Below, piece by piece: positions 28,461 to 39,805 of a stretch of DNA of 64,000 nucleotides (its first letter is position 1; each line of letters begins with the position of its first letter). Source of the stretch: Prevotella sp. CAG:617 (GTDB taxonomy: Bacteria; Bacteroidota; Bacteroidia; Bacteroidales; Bacteroidaceae); the NCBI GenBank assembly GCA_000438115.1, contig FR903579.1:35529-99528 (forward strand), written 5' to 3'. A program made the translations under genes and the position numbers. Under the pieces are notes generated by a model, which saw nothing but the letters and a program-made list of their open reading frames with translations, made no database searches and was not told the origin of the DNA.

Positions 28461-29777
28461 ATGAATTATTGGACCTGTTTCTTTTATATTATTTTAATGG
28501 GAGTAATGTTTCCGAATATGAGTAGAGCTCAAAAAAGTAAAAAGGGGGAAAAGAATATTATTTCCAGCAAAATAAATCAAATAGCAAAAAAATATGGGGA
28601 TACGATTTCCCATTTAAGTCAGTATTATAAGACGAAATGGAAGTATTCAAAGTCCGACACATTGGCAAATCCTTTTTATTTTCACTTGTTTAGCCCGACT
28701 ATTGTCAGTAGCGAGCAGTTTAAAGGGATGTTGTCAAGACCAAATGATGCAAAAGACGGTCAGGTGCAACAGGAAATCGAAAAAATCATTTTGCAATCGT
28801 ATGCAGATTATCCTATGTCGTTTCAATATGAAGACTTTAGAAACATTCGAGCTGATAAAATAAATTCTTTATCGACATCTGATGTTACATCAGAGATAAT
28901 AAGCAACGAGTCAGTAAGTAATGCGGGACGTGATTTAGATGAGAATTTTGCAATTCCCGGAGCAGTAGATATTGTTACGTATAAACCTGATTTTTGGATG
29001 TTCAAGACCGATTTTTCAATGCAATTTATGCAAACACACGTGTCTGAAAATTGGTACAATGGTGGTGAAAGTAACTTCTCATTGCTTGGAACTTGGAATA
29101 TTGAAGCCAATTATAATAATAAACAGAAAATCACGTTTGATAACAAGCTTGAGATGAAACTCGGGTTTCAAACATCCAAAAGTGATAAACTGCATAAATT
29201 TAAAACCAATAATGATTTGTTGCGCTTGACAAATAAGTTGGGCATACGGGCGACCTCTCATTGGTCATATACTTTCATGTTGCAAAGTTGGACACAATTT
29301 TATCCTGGATATAAGTCTAATGATGCATTTGTATATTCTGATTTTATGTCTCCATTGGATTGCGTATTTACCATTGGTATGGATTACAAAACGTCTTTCA
29401 GAAAGGCTAATATGAATGTAACACTTTCTCCTTTTGCATATAACATGCGATATGTAGGTCGTTCTACTTTATCAACTAGTTTTGGCTTGAAAGAGGGCAA
29501 ACATTCTAAGCATACTTTTGGTTCTAATATTACAGCTAATTATAGTTGGAATATATCTAAAAATATTCAATGGACTAGCCGTTTTTATTATTTTACGGAT
29601 TATAAGAAAGTACAAGCAGAGTGGGAAAATACCTTTACCTTAACAATCAATAAATTTCTTTCTACAAAGCTTTTCTGTTATCCACGGTATGATGATGGTG
29701 TGACTCGTAAAGAGGGACATGGTTATTTTCAGTTTAGTGAATGGATTTCATTTGGTTTGAATCTCTCGTTTCAATAA
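28461..29777 (+). CDS. DUF3078 outer-membrane-associated protein
   Basis: A 438-residue exported protein with an N-terminal signal peptide (cleavage near SRAQ). The first third is polar and predicted periplasmic. From about residue 170 the sequence is beta-strand rich with alternating aromatic residues (FQTSKSDKLHKFKTNNDLL, WTSRFYYFTDYKKVQ), as in small beta-barrels. The final residues SFGLNLSFQ end in an aromatic as outer-membrane beta-proteins do. I assign DUF3078 from the NWYNGGESNFSLLGTW motif. The function is unknown. It is divergent from pyrG and followed by a phosphatase gene 44 bp away. Confidence 0.85.
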   Translation: MNYWTCFFYIILMGVMFPNMSRAQKSKKGEKNIISSKINQIAKKYGDTISHLSQYYKTKWKYSKSDTLANPFYFHLFSPTIVSSEQFKGMLSRPNDAKDGQVQQEIEKIILQSYADYPMSFQYEDFRNIRADKINSLSTSDVTSEIISNESVSNAGRDLDENFAIPGAVDIVTYKPDFWMFKTDFSMQFMQTHVSENWYNGGESNFSLLGTWNIEANYNNKQKITFDNKLEMKLGFQTSKSDKLHKFKTNNDLLRLTNKLGIRATSHWSYTFMLQSWTQFYPGYKSNDAFVYSDFMSPLDCVFTIGMDYKTSFRKANMNVTLSPFAYNMRYVGRSTLSTSFGLKEGKHSKHTFGSNITANYSWNISKNIQWTSRFYYFTDYKKVQAEWENTFTLTINKFLSTKLFCYPRYDDGVTRKEGHGYFQFSEWISFGLNLSFQ

Positions 29778-29821
29778 TGATCTTGATTAAGTGATAGCAT
29801 CATAAAAATATCGAAAACTAT

Positions 29822-30463
29822 ATGAAATATAAAGCATATCTATTTGATCTAGATGGAACTCTACTTAATTCCTTGGATGATTTAGCGCAAGCTGTAAATT
29901 ATGCATTGTGCACTCATAAATTACCTACGCGTAGTCTCACTGATATTAGGAAATTTCTTGGGAATGGAGTCAAAAAACTTATTGCAGATGCGGTCCCTCC
30001 CAAAACAGATGAGGGGTGTTATAATAAGGTGTTGAATACCTTTAGATTGTATTATATAAATCATTGCATGGATAATACCGCCCCTTATGATGGAGTTTTA
30101 AATGTTTTACGGGAACTGAAAGAAAAAGGAGCAAAGTTATGCATAATATCTAATAAGCCAGACAACGCTGTGCAAGAGTTAAACAGACACTTCTTTAGTG
30201 AATATGTGGATTATGCAATAGGTGAAAGTGAAAATATTAGAAGAAAACCTTTTCCTGACGGCATATTAAAGGCTATGAATCAAATACAGGTTTCTCCAAA
30301 GGATACGGTCTATATTGGTGATTCTGAAGTGGATATAGAAACTGCACGACATGCTCAGATAGATTGCATTAGCGTAACTTGGGGATTTCGTGACAAGGAT
30401 TTTTTAGAAGCCATAGGAGCAACAAAAATGATAGAAAGCCCACTAGAATTATTACAAATATGA
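29822..30463 (+). CDS. gph: HAD-family phosphatase, phosphoglycolate phosphatase-like
   Basis: A 213-residue HAD hydrolase. Motif I DLDGTLLNSL is at residues 9-18 (nucleophile Asp9). Motif II is in CIISNKPD, and motif III/IV is YIGDSEVDIETA. The cap helical insertion follows motif I, as in class C1 phosphatases. Removal of 2-phosphoglycolate is the likely role, though the HAD family has broad specificity and the substrate cannot be deduced from sequence alone. The gene is convergent with trmD with only an 8-bp gap. Confidence 0.85.
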   Translation: MKYKAYLFDLDGTLLNSLDDLAQAVNYALCTHKLPTRSLTDIRKFLGNGVKKLIADAVPPKTDEGCYNKVLNTFRLYYINHCMDNTAPYDGVLNVLRELKEKGAKLCIISNKPDNAVQELNRHFFSEYVDYAIGESENIRRKPFPDGILKAMNQIQVSPKDTVYIGDSEVDIETARHAQIDCISVTWGFRDKDFLEAIGATKMIESPLELLQI

Positions 30464-30471
30464 TAGTATGT

Positions 30472-31155
30472 TTATTTAGACTTTAATAAATCTGGTCGTA
30501 ATTTTTTTGTACGCGTCATTGATTGTTCTAATTCCCACTCTTTTATTTTTGCATCATTTCCAGAAAGAAGTACTTCCGGTACTTTCCATCCATTATAATC
30601 TGCTGGTCGGGTGTATACAGGAGCTGCTAATAAATCGTCTTGAAAAGAATCAGACAGTGCACTTTGATCGTCTCCTATTACTCCAGGAACCAAACGTACC
30701 ATTGAGTCTGCTATGACTGCAGCAGCTAGTTCTCCTCCGGTTAAAACATAGTCACCTATGCTTATTTCTTTTGTTATCAGATGTTCACGAATTCGGTAAT
30801 CAATACCTTTATAATGACCACACAAAATAATAATGTTCTTTTTCAATGAAAGCGTATTGGCCATTGGCTGATTGAATCTTTCGCCATCCGGAGATGTATA
30901 AATGATTTCATCATAGCTACGTTCTGCTTTTAAAGAAGAAATACAAGAGTCTATAGGCTGGCATTGCATTACCATCCCAGCAAATCCTCCATATGGATAG
31001 TCGTCAACTCTTTTATGCTTGTTTGTAGTGTAATCTCTCAAATTATGTAGATGAATTTCAACAAGTCCTTTTTTTTGTGCGCGACCTAAAATAGATGTTT
31101 TTAGAAAAGTTTCTAACATCTCAGGTAGAACGGTAATTATGTCAATACGTAGCAT
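30472..31155 (-). CDS. trmD: tRNA (guanine37-N1)-methyltransferase
   Basis: TrmD methylates G37 of tRNAs that read CNN codons, preventing frameshifts. The 227-residue SPOUT methyltransferase has the knot elements [14 protein letters not shown] and [16 protein letters not shown], followed by the C-terminal tRNA-binding domain. It starts [15 protein letters not shown], typical of the family. The -7 element TAATTTTG (minus strand 31186-31179) lies upstream. It is normally next to rpsP/rimM, but here rpsP is 30 kb away. Confidence 0.96.
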   Translation of the reverse strand: MLRIDIITVLPEMLETFLKTSILGRAQKKGLVEIHLHNLRDYTTNKHKRVDDYPYGGFAGMVMQCQPIDSCISSLKAERSYDEIIYTSPDGERFNQPMANTLSLKKNIIILCGHYKGIDYRIREHLITKEISIGDYVLTGGELAAAVIADSMVRLVPGVIGDDQSALSDSFQDDLLAAPVYTRPADYNGWKVPEVLLSGNDAKIKEWELEQSMTRTKKLRPDLLKSK

Positions 31156-31178
31156 ATGGGTTTATATTTATGGATGTA

Positions 31179-31186
31179 CAAAATTA
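31179..31186 (-). promoter_or_regulatory. -7 element for trmD
   Basis: Minus strand TAATTTTG, an exact TAnnTTTG match, 24 bp before the start codon. Confidence 0.55.
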
Positions 31187-31283
31187 CGATAAAAAACGGG
31201 ATTTATGATTTAGATGGCAATGTTTTTGGTTAGACTTAATAATTTATCGGCGTTTTTTATTTTAGATCATTCCATTTTTTCTG

Positions 31284-31291
31284 TATTTTTG
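31284..31291 (+). promoter_or_regulatory. -7 element for ligA
   Basis: TATTTTTG, an exact match; about 63 bp before the ATG at 31354. Confidence 0.5.
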
Positions 31292-31350
31292 TCACTACTT
31301 CAGTTTCAATAAGTTATTTTCTAAGAGAAAATCTTTAATTCAGTATTTAA

Positions 31351-33393
<2,043 letters not shown>

Positions 33394-33434
33394 ATCATTA
33401 GTAGTCAAAATGATAAGCATGAGAAAATAATTTG

Positions 33435-33442
33435 TATTTTTG
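33435..33442 (+). promoter_or_regulatory. -7 element for dapA
   Basis: TATTTTTG, 27 bp before the ATG. There is no clear -33 TTTG. Confidence 0.5.
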
Positions 33443-33468
33443 CCTTATAATTTAATATCATTTCTCGA

Positions 33469-34359
33469 ATGAAAGCAAACAACATTTTTCAGGGTTTAGG
33501 CATTGCATTGATAACTCCTTTCAAAAGCGATGGAAAAGTAGATTTTTCGGCATTGAAAGTAATCGTGGAAAATCAGATTGAAAATGGCGCAGACTTTCTT
33601 TGTATTCTAGGTACTACTGCCGAAACCCCATGTTTGTCTAATCCTGAAAAAGAAGAGATTATCAGAACTGTAGTAAACGTTAATAATAAACGTGTTCCAA
33701 TTTTATTGGGGTGCGGATCAAATAATACCGCATCTGTTGCAGAATATCTGAAAAATACTGATTTTACAGGTATTGATGGTGTGCTTTTAGTGTGTCCATA
33801 TTACAATAAACCCACTCAAGAAGGAATATATCAGCATTTTAAGTCACTGAATGAAATTTCGCCTTTACCTATTGTTCTATACAACATACCAGGAAGAACG
33901 GGTGTAAATATCTCTGCATCAACAACATTACGTCTGGCAACCGAATGTGAAAAGATTGTTGCAATAAAAGAAGCGTCTGGTAATATTGCACAAATTGATG
34001 AGATTTTACAACGTGCTCCAGAAGGGTTTGAAGTTCTCAGTGGAGATGATGCCATTACATTAGAATTACTTAGTGCAGGAGCTGTCGGCGTGATTTCAGT
34101 AATAGGTAATGCTTATCCTTCTGAATTTGGTCTAATGGTAAAGCATATTCAAAGTGGTAAGATAAGAGAGGCTCGTATGATTCATCGGCATTTTAATGAG
34201 CTTTATAAATTACTAAGTATAGATGGGAATCCATCAGGGATTAAGTGTCTAATGTCTCTGCTAAATAAGTGTGAAAATAAATTACGGTTGCCTCTTGTTC
34301 CTGTAAGAGAAGAGGTATGTCAGCAAATGAAAGGATGGATTAAGAATCATGTATTCTAA
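33469..34359 (+). CDS. dapA: 4-Hydroxy-tetrahydrodipicolinate synthase
   Basis: DapA condenses pyruvate with aspartate semialdehyde, the first committed step towards diaminopimelate and lysine. The 296-residue TIM barrel has GTTAETPCL (first Thr-Thr motif) near residue 49, catalytic Tyr in VLYNIPGRTGVN near 138, the Schiff-base Lys in VAIKEASGN near 166, and LSGDDAITLELL. It is unlinked to lysC and lysA, which are 24 kb away, and a perfect 11-bp-stem terminator follows. Confidence 0.96.
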   Translation: MKANNIFQGLGIALITPFKSDGKVDFSALKVIVENQIENGADFLCILGTTAETPCLSNPEKEEIIRTVVNVNNKRVPILLGCGSNNTASVAEYLKNTDFTGIDGVLLVCPYYNKPTQEGIYQHFKSLNEISPLPIVLYNIPGRTGVNISASTTLRLATECEKIVAIKEASGNIAQIDEILQRAPEGFEVLSGDDAITLELLSAGAVGVISVIGNAYPSEFGLMVKHIQSGKIREARMIHRHFNELYKLLSIDGNPSGIKCLMSLLNKCENKLRLPLVPVREEVCQQMKGWIKNHVF

Positions 34360-34398
34360 CCTCGCGAAAATAAAGCTATTTTAGCTCCACTTAAATTG

Positions 34399-34442
34399 AA
34401 ACAGAATCCAATGGTAAACTTTTTACCTCGGATTCTGTTTTT
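34399..34442 (+). terminator. Terminator after dapA
   Basis: A perfect 11-bp stem (34399-34409 with 34430-34440) followed by T residues. It abuts the end of the IS256-like remnant. Confidence 0.8.
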
Positions 34443-35122
34443 CAAAAATAAACATAAAAGATTCATAATTAAGTCCCAGTTATGAATCGGCTGTGTCCAT
34501 TTCTTCTCAATCTCCATAAGTGAAAGATAAACTGTCTTTTTAACGGCATATCCGAAGGAAATGAGAGCTTTGCTTTTGTGTACTTTCTAATTTTCCTATT
34601 CAGGTTCTCAATGAAATTTTTGATGTAGATTATTTTTTCTGAATTCCAGTGAGAATTGAAAGTAATTTGGTCATCTCAATTATTTCTCCAAGACTATACG
34701 ACATAAGAATCCCCCCCGCAGCAAAGATATGATCTTACCGTTATACCATGCCTTGAAAACTCTGCTGTCTGTCCAGATTATCAAGAAAAAAGATCAAGGT
34801 GACGGTTCTGCCGTTCCTAGGCAGCATGTTTTACCTTGTTGGTAATGATGAAAATGGTTGATGTAGAGAGCTTAATTTCATAAATTTCACGCATCTCTTT
34901 TTCTATGTTAGAAAAGCCCATTCTTTTGGCGAATTGGGAGATAATGAGATTGCTACTGTTATTACCGGCCACAGAATTTTTTCATAGCTGTAGTTCATTA
35001 CAAGTAGCTTCTCTAATACCTGGCTTCAGGACCTTGTACATGTCAGCTTCTATTTTGAACTGGTTAAGGAACTCTTTGCTTAATACCTAATCGGGTTCTA
35101 CAAGATTATTCCTTTCTTTCAT
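34430..35122 (-). pseudogene. Decayed IS256-family (mutator type) transposase
   Basis: The minus strand from the ATG at 35122 reads MKERNNLVEPD, then a stop. It resumes with FLNQFKIEADMYKVLKP and later KNSVAGNNSSN and EKEMREIYEIKLSTSTIFIITNKV, which match the N-terminal and helix-turn-helix parts of IS256-type transposases. A C-terminal piece, [14 protein letters not shown], appears in another frame near 34470. At least three in-frame stops, frameshifts and a large internal loss (about 690 bp instead of about 1.2 kb) show it is dead. The DDE catalytic core is largely missing. No terminal inverted repeats were located. Confidence 0.8.
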
Positions 35123-35156
35123 AATATTCTCATTCGGTAAATGTTTAAAAATAAAA

Positions 35157-35184
35157 ATACGAGATTCGAACTTGAATCCCGCAT
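35157..35184 (-). terminator. Terminator of the 35271 lipoprotein gene
   Basis: An 11-bp stem with two wobble pairs and a 6-base loop is followed on the minus strand by a T-rich run. The sequence mimics a T-arm (TTCGAAT), but no tRNA fold surrounds it. Confidence 0.6.
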
Positions 35185-35270
35185 TTCCATTTACAAAAAT
35201 ATTTTATAGTGCCAAAGCTCTAAAACTCTTTTCCTTTCATAGTTATTCCTTGTACATATTTTTTCTTCTT

Positions 35271-35777
35271 TTATCGACTAATTTTATGCAAAGTCCCCTT
35301 CTGGTCTTTATACTCTAGTAACTGCTCGGATAATGAAATGATAGTAACAGTGTCGTTCAAATTATTTAAAAGGAGCTTTCCGTTATATAATTTATAATGT
35401 TTGATGAATCTTTCCAATTGATCTATATTTATCAGTGTACCAACAGAATGTCCACTATCAAAAACTGTTAAGGCATAATGTACATTATAATCTAGATCTC
35501 CAAGAATGATAGACGGGGAACCATCATTGTGATCTCTATTTAAAAAGAGCGTATCTCCGTGATTCGTAATTAATGTAAAAGTACTCATTCCAAATTCATC
35601 TGATATGCCATAAATTGTAGAATCTTGTAAATGCGTACTTTCATTTGTACATTGCACAGAATCTGTATCATTCTTTGGTAATGTATTTTTTATGCTTTTA
35701 TCTTTGCAAGAAGACAAAGTTATACAACAGATCATTAAAGAACTGAGTGTATACATGTATATTAAAAATCTTCTCAT
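35271..35777 (-). CDS. Small lipoprotein of unknown function
   Basis: A 168-residue lipoprotein from the ATG at 35777: MRRFLIYMYTLSSLMICC leads to a lipobox ending at C in LSSCKDK. The frame extends 50 residues upstream (to 35927), but that stretch is AT-rich and precedes the signal, so I reject it. The mature part has repeated hydrophobic strands (TIYGISDEFGMSTFTLIT, TLINIDQLERFIKHYKLYNGKLLLNN) resembling lipocalin-like lipoproteins of Bacteroidales that report a short beta domain. No catalytic motif is seen. It stands alone between the IS remnant and rpsA. Confidence 0.75.
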   Translation of the reverse strand: MRRFLIYMYTLSSLMICCITLSSCKDKSIKNTLPKNDTDSVQCTNESTHLQDSTIYGISDEFGMSTFTLITNHGDTLFLNRDHNDGSPSIILGDLDYNVHYALTVFDSGHSVGTLINIDQLERFIKHYKLYNGKLLLNNLNDTVTIISLSEQLLEYKDQKGTLHKISR

Positions 35778-35916
35778 ATTAATTCGATGTATAATTATAT
35801 TTGCTAAAGTACGATTTTTTTCAAAAAATAGAGAATTAATTATCCAAAAACTATTCAAATTAGTGCATTTATCACTTTTTATTGAAGGTAAGTTCTTGTT
35901 TTTCGGAAAAATAGAG

Positions 35917-35924
35917 TATATTTG
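35917..35924 (+). promoter_or_regulatory. -7 element for rpsA
   Basis: TATATTTG, exact match, with CTTG 18 bp upstream (35895-35898) as a poor -33. The leader to the ATG is about 50 bases. Confidence 0.55.
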
Positions 35925-35978
35925 CACCCGATTTTTTAACTCACATAAAGTCTAACTTTATTAATGTCAAATTAATTA

Positions 35979-37763
35979 ATGGAAAATTTAAAAAACATTC
36001 AGCCAGTTGATAATTTTGACTGGGAAGCTTACGAAAATGGAACTTCTGAGAATCAAGAAAGTCGCGAGGCGCAGGCTAAAGCTTATGAGAACAAATTAAA
36101 CAGCATTGCGGAACACGAAGTTGTTGAAGGCACTGTAATCGCGATAGGGAAAAGAGAAGTTGTTGTTAATATTGGTTATAAATCGGATGGCATTATCCCT
36201 ATTAATGAGTTTCGTTATAATCCAGAACTTAAAGTAGGCGATAAAGTAGAAGTATATACAGAAAGTCTTGAAGATAAGAAGGGACAGTTAATCTTGTCGC
36301 ATCGCAAGGCTCGTGCAAGTAAATCTTGGGAACGCGTTAATCAAGCGCTTGAAAATAAAGAAGTAATTAAAGGATACATTAAAGATCGTACGAAGGGTGG
36401 CATGATCGTTGATGTATTTGGTATTGAAGCATTCTTGCCAGGTAGCCAAATTGATGTAAAACCAATACGTGATTATGATGTCTTTGTCGGTAAGACAATG
36501 GAATTCCAGGTTGTAAAAATTAATCAGGAATATAAGAATGTAGTGGTTTCTCATAAAGCACTGATTGAAGCAGAACTTGAAGCTCAAAAACAAGAAATTA
36601 TCTCTAAACTTGAAAAGGGTCAAGTTCTTGAGGGAACGGTTAAGAATATTACGTCTTACGGCGTATTCATTGATCTTGGCGGTGTAGATGGTTTGATTCA
36701 TATCACAGATCTTTCATGGGGACGTGTAAACGACCCAAGAGAAATTGTGCAGCTTGATCAAAAACTCAATGTCGCTATTTTGGACTTTGATGAAGAGAAA
36801 AAACGCATAGCTCTTGGCTTAAAGCAATTGACACCTCATCCTTGGGATGCTTTAGATCCGGATTTAAAAGTTGGTGATAAAGTAAAAGGTAAAGTAGTTG
36901 TAATGGCTGATTATGGAGCATTTGTAGAAATTGCTCCAGGTGTTGAAGGTTTGATTCATGTAAGTGAAATGAGTTGGAGTCAGCATCTTCGCTCCGCGCA
37001 AGATTTCTTGAAAGTTGGTGATGAGGTTGAAGCTGTTGTTTTAACACTTGATCGTACAGAAAGAAAGATGTCTTTGGGTATCAAACAATTGAAAGAAGAT
37101 CCTTGGAAAGATATCGAAGAGAAGTATCCTGTTGGTTCAAAGCATTCTGCAAAGGTTCGTAATTTTACCAACTTTGGAGTATTTGTTGAATTGGAAGAAG
37201 GGGTTGATGGCTTAATTCATATTTCGGATCTCTCTTGGACTAAGAAAATTAAGCATCCTTCAGAATTCACACAGATTGGTGCAGACATAGATGTAATCGT
37301 TCTTGAAATTGACAAGGAGAATCGTCGTCTTAGCTTAGGTCATAAGCAACTTGAAGAGAACCCTTGGGATGTATTTGAAACTGTGTTCACTGAAGGTTCC
37401 GTACACGAAGGTACTATTGTAGAAATGCTTGATAAAGGTGCAGTAGTTCAATTAGAGTATGGTGTTGAAGGTTTTGCAACTCCAAAGCATTTGGTAAAAG
37501 AAGATGGTAGTCATGCCCAATTGAATGAGAAATTATCGTTTAAAGTCATTGAATTCAACAAGGACAGCAAACGAATCATATTGTCTCATAGTCGTACATT
37601 TGAAGACGCTCAAAGAGGTGAAACTCATAATGAGAAGAGAACTTCGAAAAAAGCTACTAAAAAAGAAGAGGCTCCTGCAATACAAAACCAAGCTGCTTCT
37701 ACCAGCTTAGGTGATATTGATGCTTTAGCTGAATTAAAGGCTAAAATGGAGCAAGAAAAATAA
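35979..37763 (+). CDS. rpsA: Ribosomal protein bS1
   Basis: bS1 tethers mRNA to the 30S subunit and aids initiation on structured messages. The 594-residue protein has six S1-type OB folds. Clear repeats are the GVEGLIHVSEMSW and GVDGLIHISDLSW blocks near residues 320 and 410, plus GVDGLIHITDLSW near 235. The N-terminus has an acidic 40-residue leader and the C-terminus a Lys/Glu-rich tail. The length agrees with Bacteroidota S1. It is preceded by a good -7 box and ended by a perfect 13-bp-stem terminator. Confidence 0.97.
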   Translation: MENLKNIQPVDNFDWEAYENGTSENQESREAQAKAYENKLNSIAEHEVVEGTVIAIGKREVVVNIGYKSDGIIPINEFRYNPELKVGDKVEVYTESLEDKKGQLILSHRKARASKSWERVNQALENKEVIKGYIKDRTKGGMIVDVFGIEAFLPGSQIDVKPIRDYDVFVGKTMEFQVVKINQEYKNVVVSHKALIEAELEAQKQEIISKLEKGQVLEGTVKNITSYGVFIDLGGVDGLIHITDLSWGRVNDPREIVQLDQKLNVAILDFDEEKKRIALGLKQLTPHPWDALDPDLKVGDKVKGKVVVMADYGAFVEIAPGVEGLIHVSEMSWSQHLRSAQDFLKVGDEVEAVVLTLDRTERKMSLGIKQLKEDPWKDIEEKYPVGSKHSAKVRNFTNFGVFVELEEGVDGLIHISDLSWTKKIKHPSEFTQIGADIDVIVLEIDKENRRLSLGHKQLEENPWDVFETVFTEGSVHEGTIVEMLDKGAVVQLEYGVEGFATPKHLVKEDGSHAQLNEKLSFKVIEFNKDSKRIILSHSRTFEDAQRGETHNEKRTSKKATKKEEAPAIQNQAASTSLGDIDALAELKAKMEQEK

Positions 37764-37781
37764 TATTATATTTTCTTCATT

Positions 37782-37827
37782 AAAAAAGACGCAGTTCCTG
37801 AATAATTTGGGATCTGCGTCTTTTTTT
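37782..37827 (+). terminator. Terminator of rpsA
   Basis: A stem of 13 perfect bp (37782-37794 with 37814-37826) ending in a T-run. Confidence 0.85.
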
Positions 37828-38022
37828 GTGATAACTATTGTATAGTTCTGTGGTAGCAATTTTTATAGGCATACTTTTTCATGTTTTTATGCAGAAAGTA
37901 TTTACAAGAGCTTGAGATTAATGTACTACTCAGATCTTGCTTTTGCTTGTTAAAAAACTTCTTGCTTAGTGCATCATCTAGACAACTTGATCTTTTTGTT
38001 CGTGATCTAAATGTATAAAATA

Positions 38023-38056
38023 AAAATTCGATACTCATATTTGAATATCGAATTTT
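38023..38056. terminator. Hairpin between rpsA and the HU/LysM gene
   Basis: A perfect 11-bp stem (38023-38033 with 38046-38056), extended past a bulge, with A/T tracts on both sides. It probably ends the minus-strand ftsY-rimO-HU block. The rest of 37828-38270 holds a 67-codon minus-strand frame that I could not support as a gene. Confidence 0.6.
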
Positions 38057-38270
38057 ATTTTACACTATAATATTTATGGTAGTACCGATGTGCACTATAT
38101 GTATTTATCAGTACGTCATAAAAATAAAAGGTTGCAGAAAATTAAAGCTTTGCAGATTCTTCAGATTTGTTGTATAACAGTTCTTGCTATTTGGCAATGC
38201 TTAAACTTTGGTAAGCAAATTGCTACATGACGTATTTTATCAGAGATCTGTCTAATATACTTGTTTCTAA

Positions 38271-39488
38271 TTATTCAATAGGTGGTATACGAAGAATCGT
38301 ATCATACGAAATGTGGTCTGGATCTGTGATATGATTATATTGTATTAGAAGTTTTACGTACTTATCAGAATGATAAAATTTCCTGGAAATGTCATAAAGG
38401 GACTCCCCCTTTTTTACCCTATAAATTTGAATTTCAACTTTTTCTTTTTGACCTGTTTCTATGTTTTTGGTTGAGTCTTTTTTCATAGCTGTGTTTATGC
38501 TCACTGTATCCGATCCCATGTTTTTTTTACTAGAAAACTTATATGATGTACTAGTAGAACTGATAATTTTTTCTTGTTTTTCTGTTATTTTACGATCTGG
38601 ACCAACCAATCGATAATATCCTATAAAGTACCCTAGGCATAATGCAATTACTAAACAAATTCCAATTAATAATTTGTGCCACGACCGGGCAAAAGAAATG
38701 GCTGGAAGCTCTGTAATTTTAATTTCTATAGGCCCTTTGTCTTCTTTTTCTTTTAAGCTATTATATGGATATAATGTGGCCGTATTTTGAATATCTTCGT
38801 TTTCTGAATGTGTATTTTTTAAATCTCCTTCGTCACTGTAAGAATTTGGTGAATCTGAACCTGTTTGTGTAGAATCTGTTTTTGTCTCTTTAGTTATTGG
38901 AGTTTCAGTTTTTTCTTTTTTTACATGATCCAAAACCTCTGGATTCACCAATGTTTCATTACTAGTAATATTGACCTGTTGTTCTTCCGGCAGAGCAATA
39001 TCTGCGATTTCATTTTCGCTTTTTGAAATATCTGAAAAATCTTCTGTTTTTAATGAAGAATCGAGGGCATTTGTTCCTTTGACAGAACTTACTTCAGTGC
39101 CATTTTCTTCTTCTGTTTCTGATAACTCTTCTTCATTTGCTTTTTCCAAATCCTCAGAGCGTACGTTTTCGCTGAGGATTATGGTTTGAAAATGCGAAAA
39201 CGGTTTGTTTATATTCTCTTTTAAACTATTTTCGGGGACAAAACTTATTTTGTAATGACCGTTTATCTGGAAGCGCTCACCTGTATTAATATTAATGCTT
39301 TCTCGATCACCTATGGCAATTAATTTGAATGTGCCCCACCCTTTGATTTTTACAAAACGTTCTTTTTCGAGACTTTCTTCAATGGTTTCAAAAAAAGCTC
39401 GAACAAATAGGTCATTATCTTTTTTAGCTCGTTCTGTGCGAGCTGAAAGAGAATTGATCAAATCTTGCAAAATCAGTTTATCAGTCAT
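38271..39488 (-). CDS. HU-type DNA-binding / transmembrane / LysM fusion protein
   Basis: A 405-residue protein with an unusual order of parts. Residues 1-105 are an HU/IHF-fold domain (FVKIKGWGTFKLIAIG, INTGERFQI). Residues 110-265 are a polar, Ser/Glu/Thr-rich linker. Residues about 271-293 are a single transmembrane segment (LLIGICLVIALCLGYFIGYY). The last 60 residues form a LysM peptidoglycan-binding domain (YRVKKGESLYDISRKFY, ending LRIPPIE). With a cytoplasmic HU and periplasmic LysM it could link DNA to the wall; this is inference. It is 33 bp downstream of a free HU gene. Confidence 0.88.
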   Translation of the reverse strand: MTDKLILQDLINSLSARTERAKKDNDLFVRAFFETIEESLEKERFVKIKGWGTFKLIAIGDRESININTGERFQINGHYKISFVPENSLKENINKPFSHFQTIILSENVRSEDLEKANEEELSETEEENGTEVSSVKGTNALDSSLKTEDFSDISKSENEIADIALPEEQQVNITSNETLVNPEVLDHVKKEKTETPITKETKTDSTQTGSDSPNSYSDEGDLKNTHSENEDIQNTATLYPYNSLKEKEDKGPIEIKITELPAISFARSWHKLLIGICLVIALCLGYFIGYYRLVGPDRKITEKQEKIISSTSTSYKFSSKKNMGSDTVSINTAMKKDSTKNIETGQKEKVEIQIYRVKKGESLYDISRKFYHSDKYVKLLIQYNHITDPDHISYDTILRIPPIE

Positions 39489-39521
39489 TGCTTATATGTA
39501 GTATATGTCAACTTTACCAAG

Positions 39522-39794
39522 TTATTTATATTTTTCTTTTAGAGTATTACTAGGTTTGAAGTTGAGAACTAATTTTGGAGGAACCAACATGCGTTGTTTG
39601 CTTGAAGGATTTACTACTATTCTTTCCATTTTTTTCTTTACTTCAAATGTTCCAAACCCCTGAACAGAAATAATGTTTCCATCTTCCAATCCGTGAGTCA
39701 TGATTTCAATTAAAGTGTTGGAAAGAATTTGTGCTTCCTCCGGTTTTATTTTTAGTCGGTTCGCTAAGTTGTTGATAAATTCTTTATTATTCAC
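39522..39794 (-). CDS. HU family DNA-binding protein
   Basis: A 90-residue HU/IHF-type protein with the canonical helical dimer part (residues 1-45), the FGTFEVKKK turn and the DNA-binding arm VNPSSKQRMLVPPKLVLNFKPS. It bends DNA and organises the nucleoid. Placed between rimO (11 bp) and the HU/LysM fusion (33 bp) on the same strand, it may form heterodimers with the HU domain of that protein. Confidence 0.93.
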   Translation of the reverse strand: MNNKEFINNLANRLKIKPEEAQILSNTLIEIMTHGLEDGNIISVQGFGTFEVKKKMERIVVNPSSKQRMLVPPKLVLNFKPSNTLKEKYK

Positions 39795-39805
39795 ACCGCT
39801 CTTCT

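Noticed and set aside
34905..35090. 61-codon plus-strand frame in the IS256 remnant
   Set aside because: It is the reverse reading of the decayed transposase and shows no independent features.
35157..35184. T-arm-like TTCGAAT sequence suggesting a tRNA
   Set aside because: No anticodon or acceptor stems fit; it pairs as a terminator hairpin instead.
37835..38038. 67-codon minus-strand frame between rpsA and the HU/LysM gene
   Set aside because: No recognisable domain, AT-rich composition and it overlaps the hairpin at 38023-38056; treated as chance.
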